Source: Mycobacterium shimoidei
Lineage (GTDB): Bacteria; Actinomycetota; Actinomycetes; Mycobacteriales; Mycobacteriaceae
Direction of reading: 5' to 3'
Assembly (NCBI GenBank): GCA_002101905.1
Contig: LQPU01000006.1
Coordinates: 1-54,240, forward strand
DNA: 54,240 bases
The notes below the pieces were generated by a model that saw nothing but the letters and a program-made list of their open reading frames with translations, was not told where the DNA came from and did not search any database. The translations under genes were made by a program, and so were the position numbers. Positions 28,085 through 37,290 of this stretch are shown here, piece by piece (position 1 is the first letter of the stretch; each line of letters starts with the position of its first letter).

Positions 28085-29644
28085 CTAGGTCGACTTTGTT
28101 TCTCCCTCTTGCCGTTCCCAAGTTCCTGGAACCATCGGCAGCTTGGGGTCGTCGCCGAATTCGTCACCAGACAGCGTTGTCAATCCCGCGGCGGCAGCGT
28201 CTTTGGCCCCGGCGAACCCCAACGGTCCTGCACCGTGAACGGACATCGCCGGGGCCGCGCTGTCGTACCCGGGCTCGTCAGCGGCGTCCAAACCGGCGTC
28301 CATGTATTCGTAGCCGCGTCCCAGATCCCGCACCTTCGCGCGACGACACCGGCGGGCCCGGGCCTGGTCGCGTGTCGCGGCCGCGACAGCCGGCGCGGTC
28401 TCCGAAGTCGGGCTCTTGGCCCGGGCGCTGGCACTGGTGCTCATCGGCGAGCCGAACCCGACGTCGGGGCCACCGCTGACCAGATAGGGAAACCCGATGG
28501 CCCCCACACCCGCGGGTGGCGGAGGTGGCGGGGAAGCCGGGGGAGTTGGGGCCGGCCCCGGGGCGGGTGTAGTAGGTGCCGGGGCAGTCGTCGGCGCTGA
28601 GGCCAGCACAGGGGTGACTCCGACGGCCGGCGACGGTTGGAACCCGGTTTCGACGGGGGCCGGTGCGGCGGTTGACGGGGCCGGCTGAACCAGACCTGCC
28701 AGGCCCGCTAACCCGGAAAAGCCAGCCACCGCAGCAGTATTCGCCGTCACGATCGGCGCCACGGCAGTGAGTAGCTGGGGAAAGTTGTAAATGAGTTGGA
28801 CCAGGTCGAAGATGCGGTGGGTGACGAGTTGGACACCGGCGAGCGCGATGACCGCCATCAACTGAACCGGATTGTGGGCAAACGTCAGCGTCTGTGGGCT
28901 ATAGACGAACAACCCGTCGTAGAAGCTTTGCCAGACATTCGCCAGCGCACCACCGAAGTCTGTCCCGGGCGGGTAAGCCGTGAAGGGGTTCCCGGGCCAG
29001 ATGAGTTCCAGCAGACTGTTGCCTCCCTCGAACTGTTGCAGTTGGTGTAACAGGGCAGACAGCCCGAATGGATCGCTGGGGTCAGATGTCGGATCCGCTG
29101 CCGCGGATTTCACAATGCGTGGTGCCGGTATGGCCGGCGGCGTCGTGGATACCGCCGTCGCGGACACGGCCTGATACACGCTCATCGTGGTGGCCGCCTG
29201 AACCCACATCCGCGCGTAGTCGGCCTCATTCAGCGCGATCGGGATGGTGTTGATGCCGAAGAAGTTTGTCGCCACCAACACGGCGTGGATGGCGTGGTTG
29301 GCCGCGAGTTCGGCCAACGTCGGCATCGCGGCCAACGCTGCGGTGTAGGCCGCCGCTGCAATCTCCAGTTGCGTTGCCGCCGTTGCGCTGTCGTCGCTGG
29401 CTTGCAGCAACCACGTCAGATGGGGGATATGCGCAGCCGCATACTGCTCGGCAGTGGGGCCTTCCCATACTTCGGCTTGCACCGCACCCAACAAGCCGCT
29501 GAGTTCGTCGGCGGCAGCGGCGTATTCGGTGCTCAGCGAACTCCACGCCGATGCGGCAGCGACCAGCGCCGCAGGTCCCGGCCCACTGCTCAGCAGCGTC
29601 GAATGCACCTCCGGTGGTGCTGCCATCCAGATCGGCGCCGTCAT
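28085..29644 (-). CDS. PPE family protein, PPE-PPW subfamily
   Basis: A 519-residue PPE protein, expected to be exported by an ESX type VII system and located at the mycobacterial surface. Residues 1-175 are the PPE domain: [20 protein letters not shown] and the W60-x-G turn in [14 protein letters not shown]. Residues about 310-395 are Pro/Ala-rich with a poly-Pro run. The C-terminus ends in the PPW block, [16 protein letters not shown] then [11 protein letters not shown] 29644 is chosen because AGGGG lies five bases ahead. No PE partner, EspG or ESX gene is near, so export must use proteins encoded elsewhere. Confidence 0.93.
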   Translation of the reverse strand: MTAPIWMAAPPEVHSTLLSSGPGPAALVAAASAWSSLSTEYAAAADELSGLLGAVQAEVWEGPTAEQYAAAHIPHLTWLLQASDDSATAATQLEIAAAAYTAALAAMPTLAELAANHAIHAVLVATNFFGINTIPIALNEADYARMWVQAATTMSVYQAVSATAVSTTPPAIPAPRIVKSAAADPTSDPSDPFGLSALLHQLQQFEGGNSLLELIWPGNPFTAYPPGTDFGGALANVWQSFYDGLFVYSPQTLTFAHNPVQLMAVIALAGVQLVTHRIFDLVQLIYNFPQLLTAVAPIVTANTAAVAGFSGLAGLAGLVQPAPSTAAPAPVETGFQPSPAVGVTPVLASAPTTAPAPTTPAPGPAPTPPASPPPPPPAGVGAIGFPYLVSGGPDVGFGSPMSTSASARAKSPTSETAPAVAAATRDQARARRCRRAKVRDLGRGYEYMDAGLDAADEPGYDSAAPAMSVHGAGPLGFAGAKDAAAAGLTTLSGDEFGDDPKLPMVPGTWERQEGETKST

Positions 29645-29815
29645 GACCACCCCTGCCCGGCAGGCGGCTCACTGAGTTCGGCCCTCGCCGCCGACACCCG
29701 CCCCCGTCTCGGGGCGGTGGCTCAAGCGTCGGGACGCGCGGCTAACACGATGGTAGCCCCGGCCGGGCCGTCATGCATGAGCTTTGCAAGAACCCTGCGA
29801 CTATTTCGCAGGTGC

Positions 29816-30565
29816 TCAGCGCACCTGGGCGCGGCCGCGTTGCAGCACGGCCTCGCGGTTGGCGGCAATATCTTCGGTGCTGGTCCGGTATTGCCTTGCG
29901 GCCGTCGCTTCCAGCCATAGCCCCGTGCTGGTCTGCGAGTCGTCGATGCGGTGGTAGGACGCCAGCAGCGCCCGCACCGCGTTCTGGTTGTTGCTGACGA
30001 TCGAGCCGGCGAGCTCGCGAGCAGCGGGCAACAGCCGCTCGTGGGGCACCACCTCGGTGACCAATCCCGCCCTGAGCGCCTCCTGCGCGGACAGGTAGTC
30101 GCCGGTGAGGCTCATGCGCCGGGCCAGGCCCACGCCGACCTTCTGCGGCAGCCGCACACTGAGCCCCCACGTCGGCAACAACCCGACTCGCGCATGGGTA
30201 TCGGCGAACCGGGCGTGCTCGGAGGCGATCAGGATGTCGCAATACAGCGCCAACTCCAGCCCACCGGTTACGGCCGCGCCATTGATCGCGCCGATCACCG
30301 GCTTGCTCATCGCCGGCCAGCGCGGCGAGATGTCCGGCAGCTCGGTCTGCCGACTCAGCTCTTTGAGGTCCAGTCCCGCGCAGAACACCGGGTCGGCGCC
30401 GGTGAGGATCACCACGTCTACGGCGTCGTCAGTCTCCGCTTGCGTCAAAGCGGCGAAGAACCGGTCGCGCAGTTCCGCAGACAGCGCATTCCGCGACTCG
30501 GGGCGGTTCAGGGTCAGGGTGCGCACGCGCTCATGGGTGTCGATCAGCAGGACGTTATCGGTCAT
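29816..30565 (-). CDS. echA16: Enoyl-CoA hydratase EchA16
   Basis: Crotonase-fold protein of 249 residues, the length I remember for M. tuberculosis EchA16. It probably hydrates trans-2-enoyl-CoA in beta-oxidation. PVFCAGLDLKEL forms one oxyanion strand, INGAAVTGGLELALYCDI the other, and FADTHARVGLLPTWGLSVRL follows. ATG 30565 fits a leaderless start: TACGGT on the minus strand ends seven bases before it. It diverges from the DUF2277 gene with 37 bases between start codons. Confidence 0.93.
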   Translation of the reverse strand: MTDNVLLIDTHERVRTLTLNRPESRNALSAELRDRFFAALTQAETDDAVDVVILTGADPVFCAGLDLKELSRQTELPDISPRWPAMSKPVIGAINGAAVTGGLELALYCDILIASEHARFADTHARVGLLPTWGLSVRLPQKVGVGLARRMSLTGDYLSAQEALRAGLVTEVVPHERLLPAARELAGSIVSNNQNAVRALLASYHRIDDSQTSTGLWLEATAARQYRTSTEDIAANREAVLQRGRAQVR

Positions 30566-30572
30566 GACTAGC

Positions 30573-30578
30573 ACCGTA
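30573..30578 (-). promoter_or_regulatory. Leaderless -10 candidate for echA16
   Basis: Minus-strand TACGGT, seven bases before ATG 30565. It supports this start over the GTG/ATG codons further upstream. Confidence 0.45.
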
Positions 30579-30590
30579 GCGAGGCGCCCT

Positions 30591-30596
30591 TATCGT
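30591..30596 (+). promoter_or_regulatory. Leaderless -10 candidate for the DUF2277 gene
   Basis: TATCGT followed by six bases and ATG 30603. Together with the echA16 site it makes a compact divergent promoter pair. Confidence 0.45.
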
Positions 30597-30602
30597 GGAG
30601 TC

Positions 30603-30869
30603 ATGTGCCGGAACATCACCGAGCTGCGCGGACTCGAGCCGCCCGCTACCGCTGCCGAAATCGAGGCAGCCGCCCGCCAGTACGTGCGCAAGGTCAGCGG
30701 GATCACCCATCCCTCGGCAAACAATGTCGATGCCTTCGAGGCTGCCGTCGCGCAAGTAACCGAAGCGACGGCGCGGCTGCTCGAGGAGCTGCCCGCGCGG
30801 CGGCAACCGCCCAAGCACCTTCCGCCATTGCGCCGGCCCGAGGTCGCGGCCCGGATCGCGGCGCGATGA
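30603..30869 (+). CDS. DUF2277 family protein
   Basis: An 88-residue protein beginning MCRNITELRGLEPPAT, the hallmark of DUF2277, and continuing IEAAARQYVRKVSGITHPS. Its role is unknown. The start follows a leaderless -10, and the long open frame upstream is antisense to echA16 and not coding. The stop overlaps the ATG of the DUF1802 gene (ATGA), so the two are translated together. Confidence 0.85.
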   Translation: MCRNITELRGLEPPATAAEIEAAARQYVRKVSGITHPSANNVDAFEAAVAQVTEATARLLEELPARRQPPKHLPPLRRPEVAARIAAR

Positions 30870-31414
30870 GCGCCACCGCGCTCAAGGAGTGGAGCGCGGT
30901 CGTACACGCGTTGTTGGATGGCCGCCAGACCGTGTTGTTGCGCAAAGGCGGGATTCACAAGAAGCGGTTCCATGTCGCAGCCCGCGAGTTTGTGTTGTTC
31001 CCGACGGTCGCCCACAGCCACGCCGAGCGGGTGCGGCCCAGCCACCGAGATCTAGTGGCGGCCGCGGCCGCGGACAGTACCGAGGATCAGGTGACCCTCC
31101 GGGCAGCCGCGAAAGTCGTTGCGGCGCTGGAAGTCAACCGTCCGGACAACCTCGAGCAGATTGAAGACCTGCACATCTGGACCACCGATTCGGTCCGCAA
31201 AGACCGGCTGGACTTTCGGCCGAAGCATCGGCTGGCGGTACTCGTCGTGCAGGCCGCGCCGCTGGTCGAGCCAGTCCAGATTGCCCGCACGCCCGACTAT
31301 GCGGGCTGCGCCAGCTGGGTGCAGCTGCCGGTGGCACCGACGCTGGGCGTGCCCGTGTACGACGAGGCGGCGTTACGTCGAGTCGCCACCCGGGTGCGCA
31401 GCGCCGTCGGCTGA
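30866..31414 (+). CDS. DUF1802 family protein
   Basis: A 182-residue protein, cytosolic by composition. LKEWSAVVHALLDGRQTVLLRKGGIHKKRF (spanning about 6-35) and FVLFPTVAHSHAERVRP match DUF1802, a family scattered in cyanobacteria and actinobacteria without known function. It is coupled to the DUF2277 gene by an ATGA overlap. Its last 42 bases overlap the 3' end of the convergent epoxide-hydrolase-like gene, an unusually long convergent overlap. Confidence 0.82.
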   Translation: MSATALKEWSAVVHALLDGRQTVLLRKGGIHKKRFHVAAREFVLFPTVAHSHAERVRPSHRDLVAAAAADSTEDQVTLRAAAKVVAALEVNRPDNLEQIEDLHIWTTDSVRKDRLDFRPKHRLAVLVVQAAPLVEPVQIARTPDYAGCASWVQLPVAPTLGVPVYDEAALRRVATRVRSAVG

Positions 31415-32386
31415 CGTCTGATCGGCCAGCACCGCGCCGTCGGGCTGGTCACCCAGTGTCTGAAGCCCAATCGCCTCACCGCTGACGGTGAGTCGAATGA
31501 TCTGCGCCAGTTGCGGCGCGGCATCACATTGCACATAGTGGTCGGCGCTCGGCACAATCCAGTACCGGTTGGCTCCGGGCTTGTCCTTGAGCACGGACTG
31601 CCACACGTAGTTGGCGACCCGGACAGGGGCCACGTTGTCGTGCAGGCCCCACACCAGACTCGTATCGACGGCGTTGCGGGAAAGCGCTGCCAGCCAATTC
31701 ATCTCGTCGGCAGCACGCTCGTGGAGGTACTGAATCGTGTCCGGCAGCACCGAGGTTCCGTCGTTGTGCGCGAAACATTTTGCCAGCGCAGCGATCTCGG
31801 GATCGGCGAGTGTGCGCCGCGGCATGAAGGTCGTCGCGCCCATCCCGGCAGCCAACATGTCCGGTGTGGTTGCCCTCGCCGTGTCGCGTGCGGTGGCGGG
31901 ATCCAGCAGTGCCTTCTGAAAGGCGGTGAGGTTGGACAGCGGGAGATAGACATTGCCGTTGGTCAAGACCAGCTGAGCCGGCGCGGCCGCTTGCGCGAGC
32001 AGGTCCAGTGCGATCATGCCGATGCTGCTGCCCCGGTCATGGGTGAGCATGGTGTACCGCTCGAGACTCCACACGTTCGTGATCGCGTGGATCAGCAGCC
32101 GCGCGTCGTCGTACAGCGAATACCTGTACGGCGCCGGTGGCTTGTCGGAGAGCCCATACCCGGGAAAGTCCAACATGAAGATGTCGAACTCGTCGGCGAG
32201 TTCGCGGGTCAGCGCGAAATAGTCGATGCTGGATGTCGGGAAGCCGTGCACGCAGACCAGCGCGGGCGCCCCGGGTGTGCCGCATCGCCGGGTGAAAACC
32301 GCGACTTCGGCCCCATTGTTGGCTTCAGTCGTTGAGCGCCAACGTATTTCGGTCCCGCCGGCCCGCCACTCGTCGAAGATGTCCAC
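31373..32386 (-). CDS. Epoxide hydrolase/haloalkane dehalogenase-like hydrolase
   Basis: An alpha/beta hydrolase of 337 residues whose nucleophile is Asp rather than Ser: D117 in THDRGSSIGM. VHGFPTSS (about 47-53) forms the oxyanion part. The D of GLHDNVAP (about 261) and the H of PSADHYVQ (about 299) complete the triad. Such enzymes hydrolyse epoxides or carbon-halogen bonds. The final 20 residues are a polar tail over the DUF1802 overlap, so the end could be eroded. The GTG start is three bases after the stop of the CocE-like gene, so both share a transcript. Confidence 0.82.
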   Translation of the reverse strand: MDIFDEWRAGGTEIRWRSTTEANNGAEVAVFTRRCGTPGAPALVCVHGFPTSSIDYFALTRELADEFDIFMLDFPGYGLSDKPPAPYRYSLYDDARLLIHAITNVWSLERYTMLTHDRGSSIGMIALDLLAQAAAPAQLVLTNGNVYLPLSNLTAFQKALLDPATARDTARATTPDMLAAGMGATTFMPRRTLADPEIAALAKCFAHNDGTSVLPDTIQYLHERAADEMNWLAALSRNAVDTSLVWGLHDNVAPVRVANYVWQSVLKDKPGANRYWIVPSADHYVQCDAAPQLAQIIRLTVSGEAIGLQTLGDQPDGAVLADQTSADGAAHPGGDST

Positions 32387-32389
32387 GGG

Positions 32390-34042
32390 CTAGTCCGCCT
32401 GGACCGGAAGCAGCAGCCGCGAGGTTCCGAAGTGCACGGTGTGGGTGGCCGGCTTCAGCTGCGTGCCGCTCACCGGCGGCTCGTCGGTGCCCAGGTTGCG
32501 CGCGTAGCGCGGATGCCAGCCGCCGGCGATGAAAACTCGGATGCGCGACCCGGCGCGGAACCGGTGCGCGATGGCGTCGAGTTCGATGCTGATGTTCTGC
32601 GGCGCATGCCGCAGCCGCCGGTAGCCTTCGCTGACGTTGACCGAGCGTCCCCGCGCATCAACCTGGCTCACCCGGACGAACACGTCGACGTACGGATTGT
32701 CCGACGTGTGCGCCAACTCGATCACCGGGTTGCCGTGCACGCACAGATCCTCGGTGAGCACGTCGCCGGTGAAGGTCAGCACGTCGTCGCGCCGGGCCAG
32801 CCGGCTGTCGTTGCGGTAACCGCTGTCCGGCGACAACAGCGGCCCGCCGATCGTCGGTGTCGGGTTTGTGGGATCGAACCGGAAGCTCGCCGGCGCGGCG
32901 GCCGATGGCGGGGTGTGGGCCAGCCCGCCGCCGGGCTGCAGGTACAGCACGTGGGCGTGTGTGGGCGGTGGCCAGTCGGGCAGCTCGCGCCAACCGTCGC
33001 CGTTGATGAAGATCCGTGCGCCGGGGTCGCGTCGGATTCCCGACGCGCCGCCCAGGTGGGCATCAAGCCAGGCCAGCGATTCCTGGGTGACGGTGCTCAA
33101 CCCCTTGGTGAGCATTTGGGTGTGCGTCCACGGGCCGATGGTCAGCGCTACGTCGACGGCCCGGTCACGAAGATGGCGGTATTGCTCGAGCGTCTGCCGC
33201 AGGAACAGGTCCTGCCAGCCCCCGATGAGCAGCACCGGGACCTGCACCCGGTCCAGCGCGTCGCGGCATCGCAGCCGCTCCCAGAACGGGTCGGCGCGGT
33301 CCGGGTGCTCGAGCCAGGACTCATACCACGGCGCGCCGTCGCCCAGCAGCGCGCGGCCCGCGGCGCCCAGGGGCAACTCGCCGGCCGCCCGGATCACGTT
33401 TCGTTGGGCGCGCAATTGACGCAGTCCGGCCCGGATCCGCCCGGGTTCCTCCTGGCGGGCGACCAGATAACTCCAGCCCAAAAAGTCGTTGAGGGTGAAC
33501 GAGCCGGTGCCCCACGACGACGCGCTCAGATCGTGCGGCCCGACGGTGATCACGGCCGCGGCCAACTCCGGCGGTGGGTCCTGCAGGATCGCCCACTGGG
33601 TGAACCCGAGGTAGGACAGCCCGATCATGGCGAACCGGCCGGTGAACCAGGGCTGCCGACGCAGCCACGCGACGGTGTCCGCGCCGTCGTCGACCTCATG
33701 AACCATCGGCACGAACGTGCCGGCAGACCCGAACGTCCCGCGGACACTTTGGACGACGACGTGGTAGCCGCGCGCGGCGTAGAGCGCGCCGAATATCAGC
33801 GAGAACGGAAAGCCGCGGCCGTAGGGGCCGCGAACCAGCAATGTCCCGACAGGTTCGGTGTCCGGGGCGTAGTGGTCGGCCAGCAGCTCGACGCCGTCGC
33901 GCATCGGGATGTGGACCCGGCTCACGGTGTAAGTGGCCGTGGGCGCCGGCAGACGCAGCACTCGGTCGAGGACACGGCTGCTCAAATGCCGGGTGAGACT
34001 GCGCAACGACGACCGCACAGGCCGGGCAGATGTGGTTGTCAC
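32390..34042 (-). CDS. CocE/NonD family hydrolase (Rv2800-like)
   Basis: A 550-residue serine hydrolase related to cocaine esterase and X-Pro dipeptidyl peptidase. IPMRDGVELLADHYAP (45-60) is the family start, S143 in MIGLSYLGFTQW is the nucleophile, and the C-terminal jelly-roll domain includes VFVRVSQVDARGRSVNVSEG. There is no clear signal peptide. Length matches Rv2800 as I remember it. GTG 34042 starts nine bases after the upstream exported-protein gene, without a ribosome site, so coupling is likely. Substrate unknown. Confidence 0.9.
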   Translation of the reverse strand: MTTTSARPVRSSLRSLTRHLSSRVLDRVLRLPAPTATYTVSRVHIPMRDGVELLADHYAPDTEPVGTLLVRGPYGRGFPFSLIFGALYAARGYHVVVQSVRGTFGSAGTFVPMVHEVDDGADTVAWLRRQPWFTGRFAMIGLSYLGFTQWAILQDPPPELAAAVITVGPHDLSASSWGTGSFTLNDFLGWSYLVARQEEPGRIRAGLRQLRAQRNVIRAAGELPLGAAGRALLGDGAPWYESWLEHPDRADPFWERLRCRDALDRVQVPVLLIGGWQDLFLRQTLEQYRHLRDRAVDVALTIGPWTHTQMLTKGLSTVTQESLAWLDAHLGGASGIRRDPGARIFINGDGWRELPDWPPPTHAHVLYLQPGGGLAHTPPSAAAPASFRFDPTNPTPTIGGPLLSPDSGYRNDSRLARRDDVLTFTGDVLTEDLCVHGNPVIELAHTSDNPYVDVFVRVSQVDARGRSVNVSEGYRRLRHAPQNISIELDAIAHRFRAGSRIRVFIAGGWHPRYARNLGTDEPPVSGTQLKPATHTVHFGTSRLLLPVQAD

Positions 34043-34051
34043 TGTAGAGGA

Positions 34052-34645
34052 CTAAAAGACGTAGTACGGCGAAAGTTCGTTCGCGCGTTGCAGGTTGGTG
34101 GCTGGGCAGTCGACATCGGGATTGGAATAGACCGTCGAGTAGAACAGCGCCTGTTGGATCAGCCCGTAGCTTGTCTTGAAGGCCACCATGCAGGAAACCC
34201 ACCAGTGGCTGTTGTGGTAGGTCGGCTTCAACACCCAGTACTGCGCGGCGCGGTGTCCGTTGATCGTCGTCTCGAGCGCGTCGGCGGGCAACGTCTTTTC
34301 GTAGGTACGCCAGACGATGGGTTCGATCGCCAGCTGGTAGTTGCCCGCGTCGTATTGGCAGCGCAGCCCCTCCTGGGGCTGGGGTGGGCTGAACGCCAGG
34401 CCCAACCGCTGCACGACGTCGAACGGGATGTCGTTGCACGGGTCGAACGGGCTCGGGTCGGTGGTCGCGATGATCGGGCTCTTCATGGTGCTGGGCGTCT
34501 CCAGCGGCACGCCGGTGGACCGCAACTGCACGGCTGTGCCGCCGGTGCCGGTCGGCGGCGCGGTCAGCAGCACCACCACCACCGCCGTCGCCAGCGCGCC
34601 CAGCGCGGCGGTCAGTCGCATCTTCGCGACCCACTTTCCGGCCAT
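34052..34645 (-). CDS. Exported protein, Rv2799-like
   Basis: About 197 residues. Residues 10-30 form one hydrophobic segment (LTAALGALATAVVVVLL) after a basic start, either a signal peptide or a membrane anchor. The extracellular part has cysteines in FDPCNDIPFDVVQRLGL, LRCQYDAGNYQLAI, VSCMV and DVDCPATN, probably two disulfides. The pattern resembles DUF3558-type proteins. ATG 34645 is chosen because TAGACT on the minus strand ends seven bases ahead. It heads an operon with two hydrolases. Function unknown. Confidence 0.78.
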   Translation of the reverse strand: MAGKWVAKMRLTAALGALATAVVVVLLTAPPTGTGGTAVQLRSTGVPLETPSTMKSPIIATTDPSPFDPCNDIPFDVVQRLGLAFSPPQPQEGLRCQYDAGNYQLAIEPIVWRTYEKTLPADALETTINGHRAAQYWVLKPTYHNSHWWVSCMVAFKTSYGLIQQALFYSTVYSNPDVDCPATNLQRANELSPYYVF

Positions 34646-34652
34646 GGCGGGG

Positions 34653-34658
34653 AGTCTA
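34653..34658 (-). promoter_or_regulatory. Leaderless -10 candidate for the Rv2799-like gene
   Basis: Minus-strand TAGACT seven bases before ATG 34645. This decides the start, since no Shine-Dalgarno is present at any nearby ATG. Confidence 0.5.
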
Positions 34659-34749
34659 ACGAGAACCTGTTCCAATTCACACCGGGTTGGCTCGTGGCCC
34701 ATGCGTGGCGACCCGCGGCGCCCGGCTCCGCCGCGCTGGCGATCGCCAC

Positions 34750-34755
34750 TACGCT
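34750..34755 (+). promoter_or_regulatory. Leaderless -10 candidate for pptH
   Basis: TACGCT ends eight bases before GTG 34764; no ribosome site is visible. Confidence 0.4.
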
Positions 34756-34763
34756 GGTGAGTC

Positions 34764-35717
34764 GTGGCAACTCGGGAAGGTGCAGGACAGCCGACGCTGT
34801 GGGCGGTTTCTGACCTGCACACCGGCCATCTCGGCAACAAGCCGGTCACCGAATCACTGCATCCGTCCTCACCGGACGACTGGCTGATCGTCGCCGGCGA
34901 CATCGCCGAACGCACAGATGAGATCCGCTGGGCGCTGGATCTGCTGCGACGACGGTTCGCCAAGGTGATCTGGGTGCCGGGCAATCACGAGCTGTGGACG
35001 ACCAACAAGGACCCGATGCAAATCTTCGGCCGTGCCCGCTACGACTACCTGGTCAACATGTGCGACGAGATGGGCATCGTCACCCCTGAGCATCCGTTCC
35101 CGGTGTGGACCGAACGGGGCGGCCCGGCCACGATCGTGCCGATGTTTGTGCTCTACGACTACACATTCCTGCCGGAGGGGGCGACCACCAAGGCCGAGGG
35201 GCTGGCCATCGCGCGGGAACGCAACGTGGTGGCCACCGACGAGTTCCTGCTGTCGGCCGAGCCGTACGGCACTCGGGACGCATGGTGCCGCGACCGGCTT
35301 GCCGCCACCCGCAAACGGCTGGAAGACCTGGACTGGATGACGCCCACCGTGCTGGTCAACCACTTCCCGCTGGTCCGCGATCCGTGCGAATCGCTGTTCT
35401 ACCCGGAATTCTCACTGTGGTGCGGAACCACCGAGACCGCCGACTGGCACACCCGCTACAACGCTGTCTGCTCGGTGTACGGCCATCTGCACATTCCTCG
35501 CACGACGTGGTATGACGGCGTGCGCTTCGAAGAGGTGTCGGTGGGCTACCCGCGGGAATGGCGGCGCCGCAAGCCCTACAGCTGGCTGCGTCAGGTACTG
35601 CCCGATCCGGAGTATGCGCCCGGCTACCTCAATGATTTCGGTGGTCATTTCGTGATCACGCCCGAGATGCGCCAGCAGGCAGAGCAATTCCGGGAACGGT
35701 TGCGGCAGCGCCGATGA
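34764..35717 (+). CDS. pptH: Phosphopantetheinyl hydrolase, metallophosphoesterase
   Basis: Calcineurin-like phosphoesterase of 317 residues, the Rv2795c family. In M. tuberculosis PptH removes 4'-phosphopantetheine from carrier proteins, the reverse of PptT. D17 and H19 (VSDLHTGH), D46 (VAGDIAE), N74-H75 (VPGNHELW), VNHFPL and VYGHLHIPR are the metal ligands in the normal order. The GTG start follows a leaderless -10. Its stop overlaps the pptT ATG (ATGA), so the opposing enzymes are co-translated. Confidence 0.94.
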   Translation: MATREGAGQPTLWAVSDLHTGHLGNKPVTESLHPSSPDDWLIVAGDIAERTDEIRWALDLLRRRFAKVIWVPGNHELWTTNKDPMQIFGRARYDYLVNMCDEMGIVTPEHPFPVWTERGGPATIVPMFVLYDYTFLPEGATTKAEGLAIARERNVVATDEFLLSAEPYGTRDAWCRDRLAATRKRLEDLDWMTPTVLVNHFPLVRDPCESLFYPEFSLWCGTTETADWHTRYNAVCSVYGHLHIPRTTWYDGVRFEEVSVGYPREWRRRKPYSWLRQVLPDPEYAPGYLNDFGGHFVITPEMRQQAEQFRERLRQRR

Positions 35718-36391
35718 CGGGCGGGTTGCTCATCTCGTCGGTGCTGCCCGACAAGCCGGACAATCTGGCATTCGCCGAGGTGTACTCCGACCCACCCGGT
35801 CTGAGGGCGCTGCCCGAAGAAGAGCCGTTGATCGCCCGCTCGGTGGCCAAGCGGCGCCAGGAATTCATCACCGTTCGGCACTGTGCTCGCCTGGCACTCG
35901 GCGAACTCGGATTTCCGGCGGTACCGATCCTCAAGGGCGAAAAGGGCGAGCCGTGTTGGCCCGACGGTGTGGTGGGTAGCCTCACGCACTGCGCGGGCTA
36001 TCGCGGCGCCGTGGTGGGCCGCGGTACCGCGTTGCGATCCGTCGGCGTCGATGCCGAACCGCACGACGTGCTGCCGCACGGTGTGCTCGATGCGGTCAGC
36101 CTGCCGGAGGAACGCCGAGAACTCGAGTTGCTCCCGGAGGGTATCCACTGGGATCGAATCTTGTTCTGCGCCAAGGAAGCGACGTACAAGGCGTGGTTTC
36201 CGCTGACCCGTCGCTGGCTGGGCTTCGAGGACGCCCACATCGTGTTCGACGTCGGTGGCTCGGGCAACGAGGGCGAGTTTGTCTCCAAGATCCTGGTCGA
36301 CGGCGCAACGCTGTCCGGACCACCGCTGACTGCGCTGCGGGGACGGTGGTCGGTGCGAAACGACCTGGTGCTCACGGCGATCGTCCTATGA
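35714..36391 (+). CDS. pptT: 4'-Phosphopantetheinyl transferase PptT
   Basis: Sfp-type transferase of 225 residues that loads phosphopantetheine from CoA onto carrier domains of polyketide and peptide synthases and the type I fatty acid synthase, needed for mycolic acids, siderophores and virulence lipids. D113 and E115 ([10 protein letters not shown]) and E155 ([12 protein letters not shown]) bind Mg. [11 protein letters not shown] and GSLTHCAGY are CoA-side motifs. It overlaps pptH upstream and truB downstream by ATGA. Orthologue of essential Rv2794c. Confidence 0.97.
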   Translation: MTGGLLISSVLPDKPDNLAFAEVYSDPPGLRALPEEEPLIARSVAKRRQEFITVRHCARLALGELGFPAVPILKGEKGEPCWPDGVVGSLTHCAGYRGAVVGRGTALRSVGVDAEPHDVLPHGVLDAVSLPEERRELELLPEGIHWDRILFCAKEATYKAWFPLTRRWLGFEDAHIVFDVGGSGNEGEFVSKILVDGATLSGPPLTALRGRWSVRNDLVLTAIVL

Positions 36392-37266
36392 CCGCAGGCC
36401 TTGTCGTCGCCGACAAGCCGGCCGGGATGACCAGCCACGACGTGGTCGCCCGTTGCCGACGGATCTTCGCCGCCCGCAGGGTCGGGCACGCCGGGACATT
36501 GGACCCGATGGCGACCGGGGTGCTGGTGGTTGGGATCGACCGCGCCACCAAGATCCTCGGTCTGCTGACGGGTGCCGCGAAGTCATACGCCGCAACAATC
36601 CGGCTGGGACAATCCACCTCCACCGATGACGCCGAAGGCGAAGTGCTGCAACATGTTCCCGCAGCCCATCTGACCGATGACGCGATCGCCACCGCCATCG
36701 CCGCGTTCCGCGGCGACATCATGCAGGTGCCGCCGCCGGTCAGCTCCGTCAAGGTCGGCGGCCGCCGGGCGTACCGGCTCGCCCGCGAGGGCCACAGCGT
36801 CGAGCTGGCCGCCCGGCCGGTGCGCATCGACCGATTCGAGATGCTGGCCGTCCGCCGTCACAGGGACCTGGTCGACGTCGATGCGGAAATCGACTGTTCG
36901 TCAGGCACCTATATCCGCGCGTTGGCCCGTGATCTCGGCAATTCGCTCGGCGTCGGCGGGCACCTCATCGCGCTGCGGCGCACGAGGGTAGGGCCGTTCG
37001 GGCTCGAGCAGGCGCGCCCGCTCGAGGAAATCGCCGAGAATCCGAAGCTGAGCCTGGATCTCGACCAAGCGTGCCTGTTGCTCTTCCCGCGCCGGGACTT
37101 AACGCCCGAGGAGGCCGACGCGGCCGCCAACGGTCGGCCGCTGGCCCCGGCCGGTATCGACGGCGTCCACGCCGCCGCCACATCTGACGACCGGGTGATC
37201 GCGCTGCTGCGCGACGACGGCGCGCGGACGAAATCAGTGGTTGTGATCCGGCCGGCCACGTTGTAG
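36388..37266 (+). CDS. truB: tRNA pseudouridine-55 synthase TruB
   Basis: Converts U55 of tRNAs to pseudouridine. 292 residues. [19 protein letters not shown] and [19 protein letters not shown] with catalytic D39 are signatures, followed by [25 protein letters not shown] and a C-terminal domain from about 240. The ATG overlaps the pptT stop. In M. tuberculosis I recall an IS element (Rv2791c-Rv2792c) after truB; here an enolase-superfamily gene begins 24 bases later. Confidence 0.96.
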   Translation: MTAGLVVADKPAGMTSHDVVARCRRIFAARRVGHAGTLDPMATGVLVVGIDRATKILGLLTGAAKSYAATIRLGQSTSTDDAEGEVLQHVPAAHLTDDAIATAIAAFRGDIMQVPPPVSSVKVGGRRAYRLAREGHSVELAARPVRIDRFEMLAVRRHRDLVDVDAEIDCSSGTYIRALARDLGNSLGVGGHLIALRRTRVGPFGLEQARPLEEIAENPKLSLDLDQACLLLFPRRDLTPEEADAAANGRPLAPAGIDGVHAAATSDDRVIALLRDDGARTKSVVVIRPATL

Positions 37267-37290
37267 CACCGGCTGCCGCATGATTACGTG

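Noticed and set aside
32432..34813. A 793-codon open frame on the plus strand
   Set aside because: It is antisense to the CocE-like hydrolase and the Rv2799-like gene, rich in Arg, Gln, His and Gly, without any domain. Such frames are expected opposite GC-rich genes.
37267..37290. Insertion sequence after truB, as remembered in M. tuberculosis
   Set aside because: Only 24 bases lie between truB and the next gene; no transposase or terminal repeats were found.
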